Made by a program: the position numbers and the translations under genes. Shown here one piece after another: positions 33,204-43,284 of a stretch of 64,000 nucleotides of DNA (the first letter of the stretch is position 1; each line of letters begins with the position of its first letter). The stretch is from Schleiferilactobacillus perolens DSM 12744. Lineage in GTDB: Bacteria; Bacillota; Bacilli; Lactobacillales; Lactobacillaceae. The stretch is from positions 1 to 64,000 of the forward strand of contig NZ_AZEC01000001.1 in assembly GCF_001435585.1 (NCBI RefSeq), given 5' to 3'. Below the pieces are notes generated by a model that was not told where the DNA came from, ran no database searches, and saw only the letters and a list, made by a program, of their open reading frames with translations.

Positions 33204-34070
33204 TTAGTCACCTTTCCCAATCCCACCATCACTCAAATTCCGCTGAATGTGGATCACCAAAAACGTAAACTCCTCATCCGTCATCACCGAATGATACTTC
33301 CGCTCCAAAAACCGGCCAATCTGCGTCACCATCCGTGCCGCCCGGGGATATTTATTCCGCACATGGGCGTCCATCACCGGATCGGTGGATACCAGTTGCT
33401 GATTAGTGAGCACCCGTTCGGCGAAGAACTTCACGTGGGTAATCAACCGTTGGTAGCTGATAGAATTGACCGGCAGTTTTTGCATACTCTGGTAACGAAT
33501 CAAACTGATTACATCGTCAATGAGGGTCGTGACTTTCATACTGTCGAAGTCCGATTCCTCATTCTTAGCGGCATTCACCAGGTGGAAAGCGATATTGGCT
33601 GCTTCTTCCTTGGGCATTTCCACCTCGAATTGCTGGTCGATCAAGGTGACGGCTTGTTGGCCAATGGCGAACTCTTTGGGATAGTAGCTTTGCACTTCCC
33701 AGTAGAGTTTGTTTTGCAAGTGGATCCCGGAGCGATAGCGTTCCAACGCAAAGTTGATGTGGTCCATTAACGTGAAGGACAGCGCATCATTCAACGGGCC
33801 CAATTGCTGATGGGCGAGAGCGACGATCTGTTTGGTCACTTCAATCACGTCCGGCGGCATATCCTTGAGCAGGGCAGTGAGCTGGTCTAATTGATCGGAA
33901 TGGACTGGGACAAACCAGCGATTCACAGCATCTTTTTCAATGGTGGCACCAGACTTTTTGCCATAGCCAATACCTTTACCCAGTACGATCAGTTCTTGAC
34001 CGTCATTTTCCCGCGCCAGCACTACACTGGAGTTCAGCACCTTCTTGATCGTCAATGCCACTGCGCTCAC
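33204..34070 (-). CDS. licT: BglG/LicT-family antiterminator
   Basis: 288 residues. Starts with the CAT RNA-binding domain (LTIKKVLNSSVVLARENDGQELIVLGKGIGYGKKSGATI), followed by PRD1 (FTLMDHINFALERYRSG with regulatory His) and PRD2 (HLVNAAKNEE, LITHVKFFAERVL and FLVIHIQRNL). HPr and the cognate PTS phosphorylate PRD histidines. It binds the RAT RNA that overlaps the terminator before the PTS gene (37396-37468) and allows readthrough. GTG 34070 is taken as start behind AAAGG; TTG 34055 is an alternative. It is the last gene of the bglP-bglA-licT operon, 11 nt after the GH1 stop. Confidence 0.9.
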   Translation of the reverse strand: MSAVALTIKKVLNSSVVLARENDGQELIVLGKGIGYGKKSGATIEKDAVNRWFVPVHSDQLDQLTALLKDMPPDVIEVTKQIVALAHQQLGPLNDALSFTLMDHINFALERYRSGIHLQNKLYWEVQSYYPKEFAIGQQAVTLIDQQFEVEMPKEEAANIAFHLVNAAKNEESDFDSMKVTTLIDDVISLIRYQSMQKLPVNSISYQRLITHVKFFAERVLTNQQLVSTDPVMDAHVRNKYPRAARMVTQIGRFLERKYHSVMTDEEFTFLVIHIQRNLSDGGIGKGD

Positions 34071-34081
34071 TGCCCTTTCCG

Positions 34082-35530
<1,449 letters not shown>

Positions 35531-35541
35531 TCAAACTCCTC

Positions 35542-37371
35542 CTATGCCATATTCGTGCCCAACGCGTGGGCGGTTTCCGGTTGCGTGGTATCAATCACCA
35601 TCACCGTGGGATCATAACCTGCTTCAATAATGCGATCCAAGTCGAATTCTAACAACGGCTGGCCGGCTTTGACTGCATCGTCTTCCTTGACTAACGCGTG
35701 GAAGTATTGGCCCTGCAACTTCACCGTATCGATACCCACGTGAAACATTAATTCTTTACCCGTGTTGGTGCGCAGGCCAATGGCGTGTTCTGTATCGGCC
35801 ACCATAATGATTTTACCAGGCGCTGGGGCAACTAGTTCACCGTTGTTGGGAATAATGGCGAGGCCCTCGCCCATGACGCCGCTGGCGAAAATATCGTCGT
35901 TGACTTGGTCCAATGCGACTTGTTCACCGGCAACTGGTGTCACTGTCCCACCGGTAATTGTTTCCACAGAAGGTAAGGTGGGATCAGCGGGTGCTACTTC
36001 ATTTTCAGTTTGCGGCGCAGGCGCATCTTGCCACAGGAAGAGACTGAGGACGAACGATAATACGAGTGAAATACCGAAGCCAATCAGCGCGTAGATGAGA
36101 TTCATCGGGTTGGCCTTATCCACGAATAAGGTCAGTGAAGCCAGACCAGGTCCAACTAGTGCAAAACCCTGCAAGCCCACAATACCCACGAAGGCCCCGC
36201 CGACGAAGCTGCTGATCATAACGCTGGTAAGGGCGCGTTTATTTTGCAACGTAATCCCATAAAGGGCGGGTTCGGTGATCCCAAACAGTGCGGAAATACC
36301 AGCGGAAATCGCGGTGGCGCGAATGGTTTTATCTTTTGTGCGAATTGCAATACCGAAGCAGACACCTGATTCAGAAATGTTATGGGCCAAGGAAGCTGGC
36401 AGATACAGTAGTTCCTTGCCGATTGAACTCATGGACGATACGGCATAGGGAATCATCGCTTTGTGCATGCCAGTGGCAACCATTAATGGTAACACGGTGG
36501 CCAACAGGGCAGTAGCGATCCAACCGAAATGATTAAACAAGAACAGGATAACGGCAGAGAAGCCCTGACCAAATGTGTAACCAGCCGGTCCCAGGAGCAA
36601 CAGCGTAACAGGCACGGTAACGGCCATGCTCACCAAGGGTACGAAGAAGATCCGAATCGCTTTTGGCGAATACTTGGTCAGGTACTTTTCCATCACGGAG
36701 TAGAACAGCACGCAGAGGATGGCCGGGAATACTTGAGAGGCATAGGTAATGTTTTGTACAGGCAGGGAGAAAAGGGTGATGCCCTTGCCTAAGGCGGCGG
36801 TCATGTCTGGCAAGACCAGTGCCGAGACAATGGAGACAGCCACGAGGATATTGACTCGCAGCTTCTGGGCGGTGGTAATGGCGACCAGAATAGGAAGGAA
36901 ATAAAGCGGCGCAGTACCGATGAAGTTTAGTAGTTGATAGGTGCTGCTCTTATCGCTCATCCAACCAAACATCGCCACCAGCATTAGGAGGGATTTTAGA
37001 ATCCCGCCGCCAGCAATGGCAGGGACCAACGGTTGGAAAATCGCGATAATGAAATCGAGGAGTACTTGGTACCACTTCTGCTTGGCCTTCGGTGTCGTAT
37101 CCGCTGCGGCGCCATCCAGCGCATCGCCCAGTTCAGCCATGACGGCATCGTACATTTCTACTACATCATTACCAATGACGACCTGGCACTGTCCGGCGGC
37201 GTTGACTGCGCCGATGACTCCCGGAACGGCCTTCAATGTCTTGAAGTCCACCGCATCTGGATCTTTCAAGGTGAAGCGTAATCGGGTGGAACAATGAATG
37301 AGACGAGCGATGTTTTTCTCGCCGCCGATTGCTTGAATAATGGCTTTGGCGCTCTTTGCATAATCTTTCAT
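35542..37371 (-). CDS. bglP: Beta-glucoside PTS permease, EIIBCA
   Basis: 609 residues from the ATG at 37371 behind GGAGG; the upstream frame covers the leader and is not used. Domain order B-C-A: IIB with phosphocysteine in LIHCSTRLRF (Cys27), about ten IIC membrane helices (110-460) with GITEPALYGI, and IIA with GELVAPAPGKI, HAIGLRT and MFHVGIDTVKLQG (the phosphorylated His). It imports and phosphorylates beta-glucosides. It is the first gene of the operon and is controlled by LicT antitermination and probably CcpA. Confidence 0.95.
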   Translation of the reverse strand: MKDYAKSAKAIIQAIGGEKNIARLIHCSTRLRFTLKDPDAVDFKTLKAVPGVIGAVNAAGQCQVVIGNDVVEMYDAVMAELGDALDGAAADTTPKAKQKWYQVLLDFIIAIFQPLVPAIAGGGILKSLLMLVAMFGWMSDKSSTYQLLNFIGTAPLYFLPILVAITTAQKLRVNILVAVSIVSALVLPDMTAALGKGITLFSLPVQNITYASQVFPAILCVLFYSVMEKYLTKYSPKAIRIFFVPLVSMAVTVPVTLLLLGPAGYTFGQGFSAVILFLFNHFGWIATALLATVLPLMVATGMHKAMIPYAVSSMSSIGKELLYLPASLAHNISESGVCFGIAIRTKDKTIRATAISAGISALFGITEPALYGITLQNKRALTSVMISSFVGGAFVGIVGLQGFALVGPGLASLTLFVDKANPMNLIYALIGFGISLVLSFVLSLFLWQDAPAPQTENEVAPADPTLPSVETITGGTVTPVAGEQVALDQVNDDIFASGVMGEGLAIIPNNGELVAPAPGKIIMVADTEHAIGLRTNTGKELMFHVGIDTVKLQGQYFHALVKEDDAVKAGQPLLEFDLDRIIEAGYDPTVMVIDTTQPETAHALGTNMA

Positions 37372-37395
37372 GGGAAAACCTCCAAAAAATAAAAT

Positions 37396-37446
37396 AAAAA
37401 AGCAGGATCCAAAGAGCCCCCAATTCGGGAAACTCTTGGATCCTGC
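37396..37446 (-). terminator. Leader terminator of the bgl operon (antitermination target)
   Basis: On the minus strand GCAGGATCCAAGAG pairs with CTCTTTGGATCCTGC and is followed by TTTTTT, 25 nt before the bglP start. Its 5' arm overlaps the RAT. Confidence 0.9.
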
Positions 37447-37468
37447 CTGCATGACCAGTGACATGTCC
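37438..37468 (-). promoter_or_regulatory. RAT (ribonucleic antiterminator) for LicT
   Basis: The minus-strand segment from GGACATGTCACTGG to GCAGGCAGGATCC follows the RAT pattern of licT/bgl leaders (GGAtTGTtACTG ... GCAGGCAaaACC). It overlaps the 5' arm of the terminator at 37396-37446 so the two structures are mutually exclusive. Confidence 0.8.
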
Positions 37469-37500
37469 ATAAAATGTTCTGTTTTCTCAACTGAGATCAG

Positions 37501-37514
37501 TGTAAGCGATTGAA
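37501..37514. promoter_or_regulatory. cre-like site upstream of the bgl operon
   Basis: TGTAAGCGATTGAA resembles the CcpA consensus. A second weaker match (AAAGCGCTGTCA) follows at about 37517-37528. Both lie upstream of the RAT. Confidence 0.5.
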
Positions 37515-37530
37515 AAAGCGCTGTCAAGCC

Positions 37531-40500
37531 CTATTTTTCCCCTGCTGATTTTTTACGCCGTACCGTCAACAACCAATCGGCACCAATCAAGGCGATCCCC
37601 AACCAAACGAGCCAGCGGGTTTGCAGTTCGCCAGTTTGAGGCAGGCGCTGGTTGCTTTGACCAGTTGTTTGCGGTTGTTTATCCGTCGGTTGACTGGGTA
37701 CAGTACCCGGCTTACTTGGTATGGTTTCGCCGCCGGTTCCCGGTTTTTCTGGCTTGGTAGGTTCAGTTGGTTTTGTCGGGTCGGTCGGTTTCGTCTCACC
37801 AGTGTACCGATTGATCAGCGTCACACTGCCATTTTGACCGGGAGTTTGTTGACCGGCTGTGAGATTCGTGTAATTAGCAGGTACGTTGTCCTCGCTCACG
37901 GTATAAACGATGGCTTGGCCATTTGCATCCGTCGTGGGCAACCCAGTGAAGTCCGCCTTGTAGCCATTGGCGGCAGTTAGCGTGACCGTTTGTCCGGTCT
38001 TTTGGCCATTGGCGTAAAGGGTGGCGATGACAGACGGGGTAATCACGTCGTTGGGCACATTTTGCCATACCTTTTGGACAGTAATAGTCCGGGTTTGGGG
38101 GATGTACCGGTTAATCAAGGTCACCTGGCCTTGCGCATCAGGGGCAATGGGTTGCGTGGTCAGCGCGGTGTAGCCGGCGGGCATCTCCTCTTCGCCGACA
38201 GTGTACGTGATTGGTTGACCCAAAGAGTCCGTTAGCGGTAGGTTCTTAAAGATATCGGTATAGTCATTATCCCGATTCAAAGTGAGCGTTATGCCAGTCT
38301 TTTGCCCATTGGCATACAGCACTGCGATCACCGGCGGTAAATTATCCTTCATTGCGGCTGGCACACCCAGCCATTGCTTGTGGACGGTGATGCTGGTAGT
38401 GGGAATCACTGGCGGGTTGACGATGTACCGGTTGGTCAAGGTCACCAGCCCGTCTTTGTCCGGTGTTTGCGGACCTGGCGTCACGTTCGTATAACCCGCA
38501 GGCGTGGCATCTTCACTGACGGTGTACACGATTGCTTTGCCAGTGCTGTCAGTTTGCGGCAGATTGGTAAAACTCGCTTTGTAATTGTTCGACTGGTTGA
38601 GGGTGACTGTCTGGGTGGTCTTTTGCCCATTGGCGTACAAGGTGGCAATCACTTCAGGTGTGGCCACCGCTCCAGGGACATCTTCCCAGTTCTTTTGCAC
38701 ATTAATCGTCGTGGTCGGCGTCACTGGCGGGGTCTCTTTGTTGTAGCGATTAACCAGTGATACGGTGCCGTCTGCGTCCGGTGTTTGCGGACCGGGCGTG
38801 ACACTGGTGTAATCCGCAGGGGTATCATCCTCACTGACGGTGTACGTGATTGCTTTACCGTCTGCATCTGTGGTCGGTAGATCCGTAAAACTGGCCTCGT
38901 ACTTATTCTCGTTAGTCAGTGTCACCGTTTGATTAGTGGCTTTGCCATTCTGGTACAACACAGCCGTCACATCGGGTGTCTTCACGTCCGTGGGCACATT
39001 TTCCCAGGATTTAGTCACCGTAATGTCCCGGGTCTTCGGGACGTACTGGTTAATCAGCTCACCGGTGTCGCCATCACTGACACCAATCGGGTCTTTCTGG
39101 GTTGTGGTATAACCATCCGGCACACTGGCTTCCTGCACGCTATATACAATGGGGGAGCTGTCTTGATTCTGCGTCGGCAAGTCGGTAAAGGTGTTCTGGT
39201 ACTTATTGGCCGCTGTGAGGGCCACTGTTTTGCCCGTATCCTTGCCATCGGCGAATAACTTCGCAGTGACATCCGGGGTGGTCACACCGTCTGGAACGCC
39301 TTGCCAAGTTTTCTTCACACCAATTGTAGTCAACGGAATATATTGGTTGATTAAAGTGGCCTGACCTTTATCATCCGGCGTTACGGGATCCTTGGTGATT
39401 TGACTAAACCCGGCGGGGACACTTTCTTCACCCACGGTATAAGCGATCGGCTGACCGTTGTCATCGGTACCAGGTAAATCCTTGAAGGCTGCCGTAAAGT
39501 CATTAGCCTTGGTCAACGTCACGGTGGTGTTCGTTTTTTGTCCATTTTGATATAGAACCGCCGTCACGTCCGGCAGATTATCCTTGTCTGCATCAGGCAC
39601 GCCAAGCCATTGTTTCACGACATTGATGGTGCCGGTCTGAGGGACGAATTTGTTGGTGAGGGTCACCGTGCTGGTATTGTCCGGTGTTTGTTGACCTGGC
39701 GTGCTGTTGGTGTAGCCGGCCGGGGTCGTGTCCTCACTGACGGTGTAGGCGTATTTGTCACCATTATCTGCGTAAGTCGGCAGGTTGGTGAAATCAGCCG
39801 TGTATTTATTGGCGGCGGTGAGTTTCACCGTTTGATCTGTGGCTGTCCCGTTGCGATACAGCGTGGCAGTCACATCCGGGGTGGTGACACCGCTGGGGAC
39901 GCCGGTCCATTTTTTCTGGACATGAATTGTTTGCGGCGTGTTGTATGTGTTCTTCAAGGTGACTGCCTTGTTAATCAGTGATTGCTGGCCAGGGGTAGTC
40001 GTAATGTAACCAGTTGGGACCGATTGTTCTTGCACGGTATACGTATAGACGTGGTCATTACCGTCTGTGGTGGGTAGGTCTGGGAATGTGTCAGTATATT
40101 TGTTATCCGCATTCAGCGTGAGCGTTTGGCCGGTGGCAACGCCGTCTTTATACAGCTCGGCGGTAACCGGTGGGGTTTGTACGCCGGTGGGGACACCAGT
40201 CCATTGTTTCGTGACTTGGACATCAATAGAGGGGACATTTTCGCTGGATCCCCCAGCACCGAAGTCTGGATGGACATTGCTATATTGCGGCATCCTTGAT
40301 AAATCGGTGGTCATATAACCCCAATTATCCGGGTGTTCATTGAGAGAAGTGCCGGCGATGGTGGCCGTGTTGGTGAGCGTCATACTGAAACCATAATTTA
40401 AATAACCAGGATCCGTAATGTCGGAATGGTAATAAATGTCGACCTGTTGATTGAGCAAACCATGGTAGGTAAAAATGAAGCCGCCTGTTGGTTGCCACTC

Positions 40501-41232
40501 TAAGGTGTACATATTCGTGGGCACGTCGGTTTGGCTATTGGCGTAACGCACGTAAACTTCATCCTTATTGACGGGTGCCTGAGCTTCACTGGCATAGACA
40601 TCCGTGACCACTACGTTATTGAGGACATCTTTAAAGTTATTGATGGATACGATCCAGCCCGCTCTATGGTAGCGATCATTTTCATCAATTGAAGATGTAT
40701 CGGGATTATATTTTTTAAAAATAGGAACCGCGTCTGATATTTCCCGATCGGCCGTCCCAGTGAGCGTGACATGCAGTTGTCCAGTGGTCAGCATATCTGG
40801 GTTGCGTGAGAAGAAATCATTAAAGGTAATGATTCCGGTACTAGCACCCTTGACACTGGAAAAGGTACCAATTTGATTGCCTTTATTGTCCGTGACGGCA
40901 ATGTTTTTGTCGCCGCTAAAGAGCGCGCCATCCGGAGCAGTAAACGTAATGAAATCTCCGGCCTGGACCTGAATTTTTGAAGAAACGGTCCACCTATAAG
41001 TAACTGGATAAGTGGCGCCAGAATAAAAGGTTGTGGGATCAACAGGTAAACCATCATCACGCGTTGGGTCTGTTTTTTTATTCCCCGTAACGTTCGTGAT
41101 TTCGGTGGCTGCTGATACGGATTGTATAGCAGTGGCCGCCTGGGCGACGGATGATAGTAATATCACCAGCACGCCGATGATCCCCAACCAGTGGCGACTA
41201 TGTAGCAACACGTATTTTTTAACGCGTCCCAT
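37531..41232 (-). CDS. LPXTG-anchored Cna_B-repeat adhesin
   Basis: 1233 residues. Signal peptide (about 1-41), then a collagen-binding/fibrinogen-binding-like Ig region (about 42-335, containing TYRWTVSSKIQVQAGDFITFTAPDG). Eight Cna_B repeats of 95-105 residues follow (about 336-1145), each starting with a V.K.W motif and containing a YTV-S/G-E-E/D strand; the Lys and Glu are positioned for intramolecular isopeptide bonds. A Pro/Thr/Lys spacer leads to the LPQTG sortase motif (1197-1201), a hydrophobic helix and a basic tail. The protein should be covalently wall-linked and probably mediates attachment. GAGGG precedes the ATG and a consensus promoter lies upstream. Confidence 0.9.
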   Translation of the reverse strand: MGRVKKYVLLHSRHWLGIIGVLVILLSSVAQAATAIQSVSAATEITNVTGNKKTDPTRDDGLPVDPTTFYSGATYPVTYRWTVSSKIQVQAGDFITFTAPDGALFSGDKNIAVTDNKGNQIGTFSSVKGASTGIITFNDFFSRNPDMLTTGQLHVTLTGTADREISDAVPIFKKYNPDTSSIDENDRYHRAGWIVSINNFKDVLNNVVVTDVYASEAQAPVNKDEVYVRYANSQTDVPTNMYTLEWQPTGGFIFTYHGLLNQQVDIYYHSDITDPGYLNYGFSMTLTNTATIAGTSLNEHPDNWGYMTTDLSRMPQYSNVHPDFGAGGSSENVPSIDVQVTKQWTGVPTGVQTPPVTAELYKDGVATGQTLTLNADNKYTDTFPDLPTTDGNDHVYTYTVQEQSVPTGYITTTPGQQSLINKAVTLKNTYNTPQTIHVQKKWTGVPSGVTTPDVTATLYRNGTATDQTVKLTAANKYTADFTNLPTYADNGDKYAYTVSEDTTPAGYTNSTPGQQTPDNTSTVTLTNKFVPQTGTINVVKQWLGVPDADKDNLPDVTAVLYQNGQKTNTTVTLTKANDFTAAFKDLPGTDDNGQPIAYTVGEESVPAGFSQITKDPVTPDDKGQATLINQYIPLTTIGVKKTWQGVPDGVTTPDVTAKLFADGKDTGKTVALTAANKYQNTFTDLPTQNQDSSPIVYSVQEASVPDGYTTTQKDPIGVSDGDTGELINQYVPKTRDITVTKSWENVPTDVKTPDVTAVLYQNGKATNQTVTLTNENKYEASFTDLPTTDADGKAITYTVSEDDTPADYTSVTPGPQTPDADGTVSLVNRYNKETPPVTPTTTINVQKNWEDVPGAVATPEVIATLYANGQKTTQTVTLNQSNNYKASFTNLPQTDSTGKAIVYTVSEDATPAGYTNVTPGPQTPDKDGLVTLTNRYIVNPPVIPTTSITVHKQWLGVPAAMKDNLPPVIAVLYANGQKTGITLTLNRDNDYTDIFKNLPLTDSLGQPITYTVGEEEMPAGYTALTTQPIAPDAQGQVTLINRYIPQTRTITVQKVWQNVPNDVITPSVIATLYANGQKTGQTVTLTAANGYKADFTGLPTTDANGQAIVYTVSEDNVPANYTNLTAGQQTPGQNGSVTLINRYTGETKPTDPTKPTEPTKPEKPGTGGETIPSKPGTVPSQPTDKQPQTTGQSNQRLPQTGELQTRWLVWLGIALIGADWLLTVRRKKSAGEK

Positions 41233-41268
41233 TGTTTTCCCTCAATTCTATGTAAACGGTATATGCTG

Positions 41269-41297
41269 AGTATATACATGGACTTGTTATTTTTCAA
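41269..41297 (-). promoter_or_regulatory. Adhesin gene promoter
   Basis: On the minus strand TTGAAA (41297-41292), 17-nt spacer, TATACT (41274-41269), 37 nt before the adhesin start codon. Confidence 0.7.
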
Positions 41298-41430
41298 TGT
41301 TTCTGGACAGGTATATTCCCACTTCTGGCATTACTCAAAAATGCGACAATAGGCGACTGAGCATCAGCGGCATCCTTTTTTTGTCAGCGTGTTATTCTAA
41401 CCGACAACAAAGCTAAGGAGTGAGTGAAAA

Positions 41431-42087
41431 ATGGCGGATAAAATTGCATTGATTGTGGGGCCGGGCCATGCCGGCTTGGGGCAGGCCATGGCCGAAAAAC
41501 TGAGCGATCAGGGATATACAATCGCTCTATTGGCGCGGCATGCGGACGCTTTGAACGATCTGGTGAAGACCCTGACAGATGAGAAGATTATCGCATTTTC
41601 AGTGGTCGCCGATAGTAGTGATCCGGCCAGCGTCACGTCGGCGTTGCAGACGATCCAACAACACGGCGAGTTGCAAGTGGTGCATTATAACGCCACCATG
41701 CAAACTAAGAATAAACCGAGCCAATTAACCGCGGCGTTGGTGACTGAAAGCCTGCAAAGCAACCTCTTGGGCGCCATCACAGTAACTAATCTAGCCCTGC
41801 CCATTGTGGAGAAAACGGGCGGCGGCGTCTTCCTATACACCGGCAGTGTCGTCGCCGCCAAACCCGGTCCCTCCGTTGTGGAACAAGCAATTGGTAAGGC
41901 TGGTTTGCGGGACTACGTCGTAGCGTTGAACAAGGAATTGCATCCCCGGGGTGTTTTTGCGGGCATGGTGACGATCAATACTTACATTCGCGCCGGTAGG
42001 AGCGGGCATATGGATCCCAATGTGATTGCAGGCGCATTCTTGGATTTGGCGACGAAGAAGAATGCGGCGGAGGTACAGTATCACTGA
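41431..42087 (+). CDS. Short-chain dehydrogenase-like protein with altered active site
   Basis: 218 residues. Rossmann start KIALIVGPGHAGLGQAMAEKL (a variant of TGxxxGxG), VHYNATM in place of NNAG, and GSVVAAKPGP at the catalytic Ser strand. In the YxxxK motif the tyrosine position is glutamine (VEQAIGKAGL), and the protein is shorter than the usual 240-260 residues. The catalytic Tyr therefore appears to be missing and the protein may be a binding protein or use another mechanism. AAGGAG precedes the ATG. It stands alone between the adhesin and TA unit B. Confidence 0.75.
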   Translation: MADKIALIVGPGHAGLGQAMAEKLSDQGYTIALLARHADALNDLVKTLTDEKIIAFSVVADSSDPASVTSALQTIQQHGELQVVHYNATMQTKNKPSQLTAALVTESLQSNLLGAITVTNLALPIVEKTGGGVFLYTGSVVAAKPGPSVVEQAIGKAGLRDYVVALNKELHPRGVFAGMVTINTYIRAGRSGHMDPNVIAGAFLDLATKKNAAEVQYH

Positions 42088-42176
42088 GAGCAAGTGACGA
42101 CGAAGCCAGCTGGGTTTTTGTTGTTGAAAATCATTGTACACAATTTATCTCTTGATTTCAGCATAGCAAATCGACG

Positions 42177-42235
42177 AAAAAAAAGCACCGATCAAGCTGG
42201 TCAAAATGCGAACATTTTTCCAGTTGATCAGCGCT
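42177..42235 (-). terminator. Imperfect hairpin, minus-strand terminator
   Basis: AGCGCTGATCAACTGG pairs imperfectly with CCAGCTTGATCGGTGCT and is followed by eight T on the minus strand. It could end read-through from the antisense RNA of unit B or from the VOC-protein transcript. Confidence 0.55.
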
Positions 42236-42394
42236 CATTTCTGATATATTAACCTGGCACGTTGGATGTGACGTGATCTGGAGGGAGAACAGAAACACGC
42301 TCATCGAACATCTAGAAATTAGCCGCATTCGGGTTCGAAACGGTCGTTGAAAATTCCCACAATCCTTGCGGCTCTAGGCGTTCAGCAACATTGA

Positions 42395-42403
42395 TGATAT
42401 AAT
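42395..42403 (+). promoter_or_regulatory. Extended -10 promoter of toxin mRNA B
   Basis: TGATATAAT, identical to unit A, within a block of near-perfect identity. Confidence 0.65.
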
Positions 42404-42519
42404 ATCAGCAACAGAAAAGCATTATGGGCGGTGACCTTCAACGCGGAAAGAGGCGATGCCGATGGGAGATAGTGACCATCACGCACACAAATCTGGACGG
42501 AAGGAGGACTTGTTTACCT

Positions 42520-42660
42520 ATGATAGCGGCGACTTATGCCGTTATCGTCGCTAGCTTGGTTGGGATTATTACGGTGGTCGGATTATTGACGCAGCTGTTA
42601 CACCGTGTGACCAAGTTAGTGGCAGCGTTTCGGCAGCTGCGCCGAGCGCTGAAAAAGTAG
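42520..42660 (+). CDS. Putative type I toxin peptide B (46 residues, one TM)
   Basis: 46 residues from ATG 42520, with GGAGG at 42503-42507 and the same 12-nt spacing as copy A. The helix (AVIVASLVGIITVVGLLTQLL) and basic tail (HRVTKLVAAFRQLRRALKK) match copy A; differences cluster at residues 2-12 and at one tail position. In this copy the upstream leader ORF (ATG 42424) has no stop and is in frame, so a 78-residue extended form is possible if the leader is translated. The extension is hydrophilic and basic. Confidence 0.7.
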   Translation: MIAATYAVIVASLVGIITVVGLLTQLLHRVTKLVAAFRQLRRALKK

Positions 42661-42664
42661 ACAT

Positions 42665-42705
42665 GCAAAAAGCCGCCTGACTTTGACCAGCTGGCGGCTT
42701 TTTGC
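42665..42705. terminator. Perfect bidirectional hairpin after toxin B
   Basis: GCAAAAAGCCGCC and GGCGGCTTTTTGC pair perfectly, with T-runs on both strands. It can end the antisense RNA B and part of the toxin mRNA B. Confidence 0.85.
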
Positions 42706-42792
42706 TGTCGTAATAAACTAGGTCACTGCTCTTAAAGCAGTTCTGCGAGGGTTGAAAACCCAGGACGCCATAGCGGGCGTCCTTTTTTCTTA
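42667..42792 (-). ncRNA. Antisense RNA B (putative type I antitoxin)
   Basis: The promoter TGGACA (42826-42821), 17-nt spacer ending TGC, TATATT (42803-42798) on the minus strand predicts a start near 42791. The RNA would run through the conserved hairpins and end at 42665-42705, about 125 nt, complementary to the toxin B mRNA 3' UTR. Confidence 0.65.
42763..42788 (+). terminator. Terminator of toxin mRNA B
   Basis: GGACGCC and GGGCGTCC stem followed by TTTTTT, equivalent to 32738-32762 in unit A. Confidence 0.75.
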
Positions 42793-42797
42793 GTCCA

Positions 42798-42826
42798 AAT
42801 ATAGCATGGGCTTGGTGATATGTCCA
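42798..42826 (-). promoter_or_regulatory. Antisense RNA promoter B
   Basis: TGGACA, 17 nt, TGC-extended TATATT on the minus strand; same position relative to the toxin gene as in unit A. Confidence 0.75.
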
Positions 42827-42855
42827 CTTTTCGAACTGTCAAAACTTGCCAACCA

Positions 42856-43260
42856 TCAGTCGCCCACCGCAACAATTTCGATCTTAATGCGATCTGGATC
42901 TTCTAAATACAGCGCATAGTGGTCCGGCCCGCCTGCAAAAGGATAGCGCGCTGCATACAACTCCTGATACGCCAATGTGTCCAGCTCTGTCCGCAGACGA
43001 TCCACGGCGGCCTGACCGATCATGTTAAAGGCCAGATGATTAAGCCCGACATTGGTCCGATTGTAAGGCGCGGCCAGCCTTTCAGACTGCACAAAGACAA
43101 TGTAGGTTCCTTCACCTAAAATATAACTTATGCCGCTCGCCCATTCCTGATAAACATGGTAGCCCAGGTGGTCCACGAGCAGCCAGTCATAGAATTGCTG
43201 AGTGGCTGCCAGGTTTCGAACATAGATTTCAACATGATGGAGTGCACCGTTAACGGTCAT
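42856..43260 (-). CDS. VOC-superfamily (glyoxalase/bleomycin-resistance-like) protein
   Basis: 134 residues, one glyoxalase-fold unit. HHVEIYVRNLAATQQFYDWLL opens the fold, GLNHLAFNM starts the second beta-alpha-beta module, and YALYLEDPDRIKIEIV ends it; His8, His75 and Glu near residue 130 are placed as metal ligands. Function could be glyoxalase, dioxygenase or drug binding. It is encoded 24 nt downstream of a flavin disulfide reductase on the same strand, so the two are probably co-transcribed. Confidence 0.8.
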   Translation of the reverse strand: MTVNGALHHVEIYVRNLAATQQFYDWLLVDHLGYHVYQEWASGISYILGEGTYIVFVQSERLAAPYNRTNVGLNHLAFNMIGQAAVDRLRTELDTLAYQELYAARYPFAGGPDHYALYLEDPDRIKIEIVAVGD

Positions 43261-43284
43261 GGCTGATGAGTCATCTGCTTTCTA

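Larger units (their letters stand above)
42350..42847 (+). repeat. Repeat unit B: type I toxin-antitoxin locus (direct copy of 32322-32828)
   Basis: About 498 bp, same orientation and layout as unit A, with near-identical promoter, leader, toxin 3' half and antisense promoter. The two complete units flank the bgl operon and the adhesin gene. Confidence 0.85.

Noticed and set aside
33120-33770. 216-codon plus-strand frame opposite licT
   Set aside because: Antisense shadow of a well-supported BglG-family gene; no ribosome binding site and no recognisable protein.
37621-40318. Several plus-strand frames and a periodic ~300-bp DNA repeat pattern
   Set aside because: They are shadows of the eight Cna_B repeats on the minus strand; the periodicity is from protein domains, not from a CRISPR array or satellite DNA.
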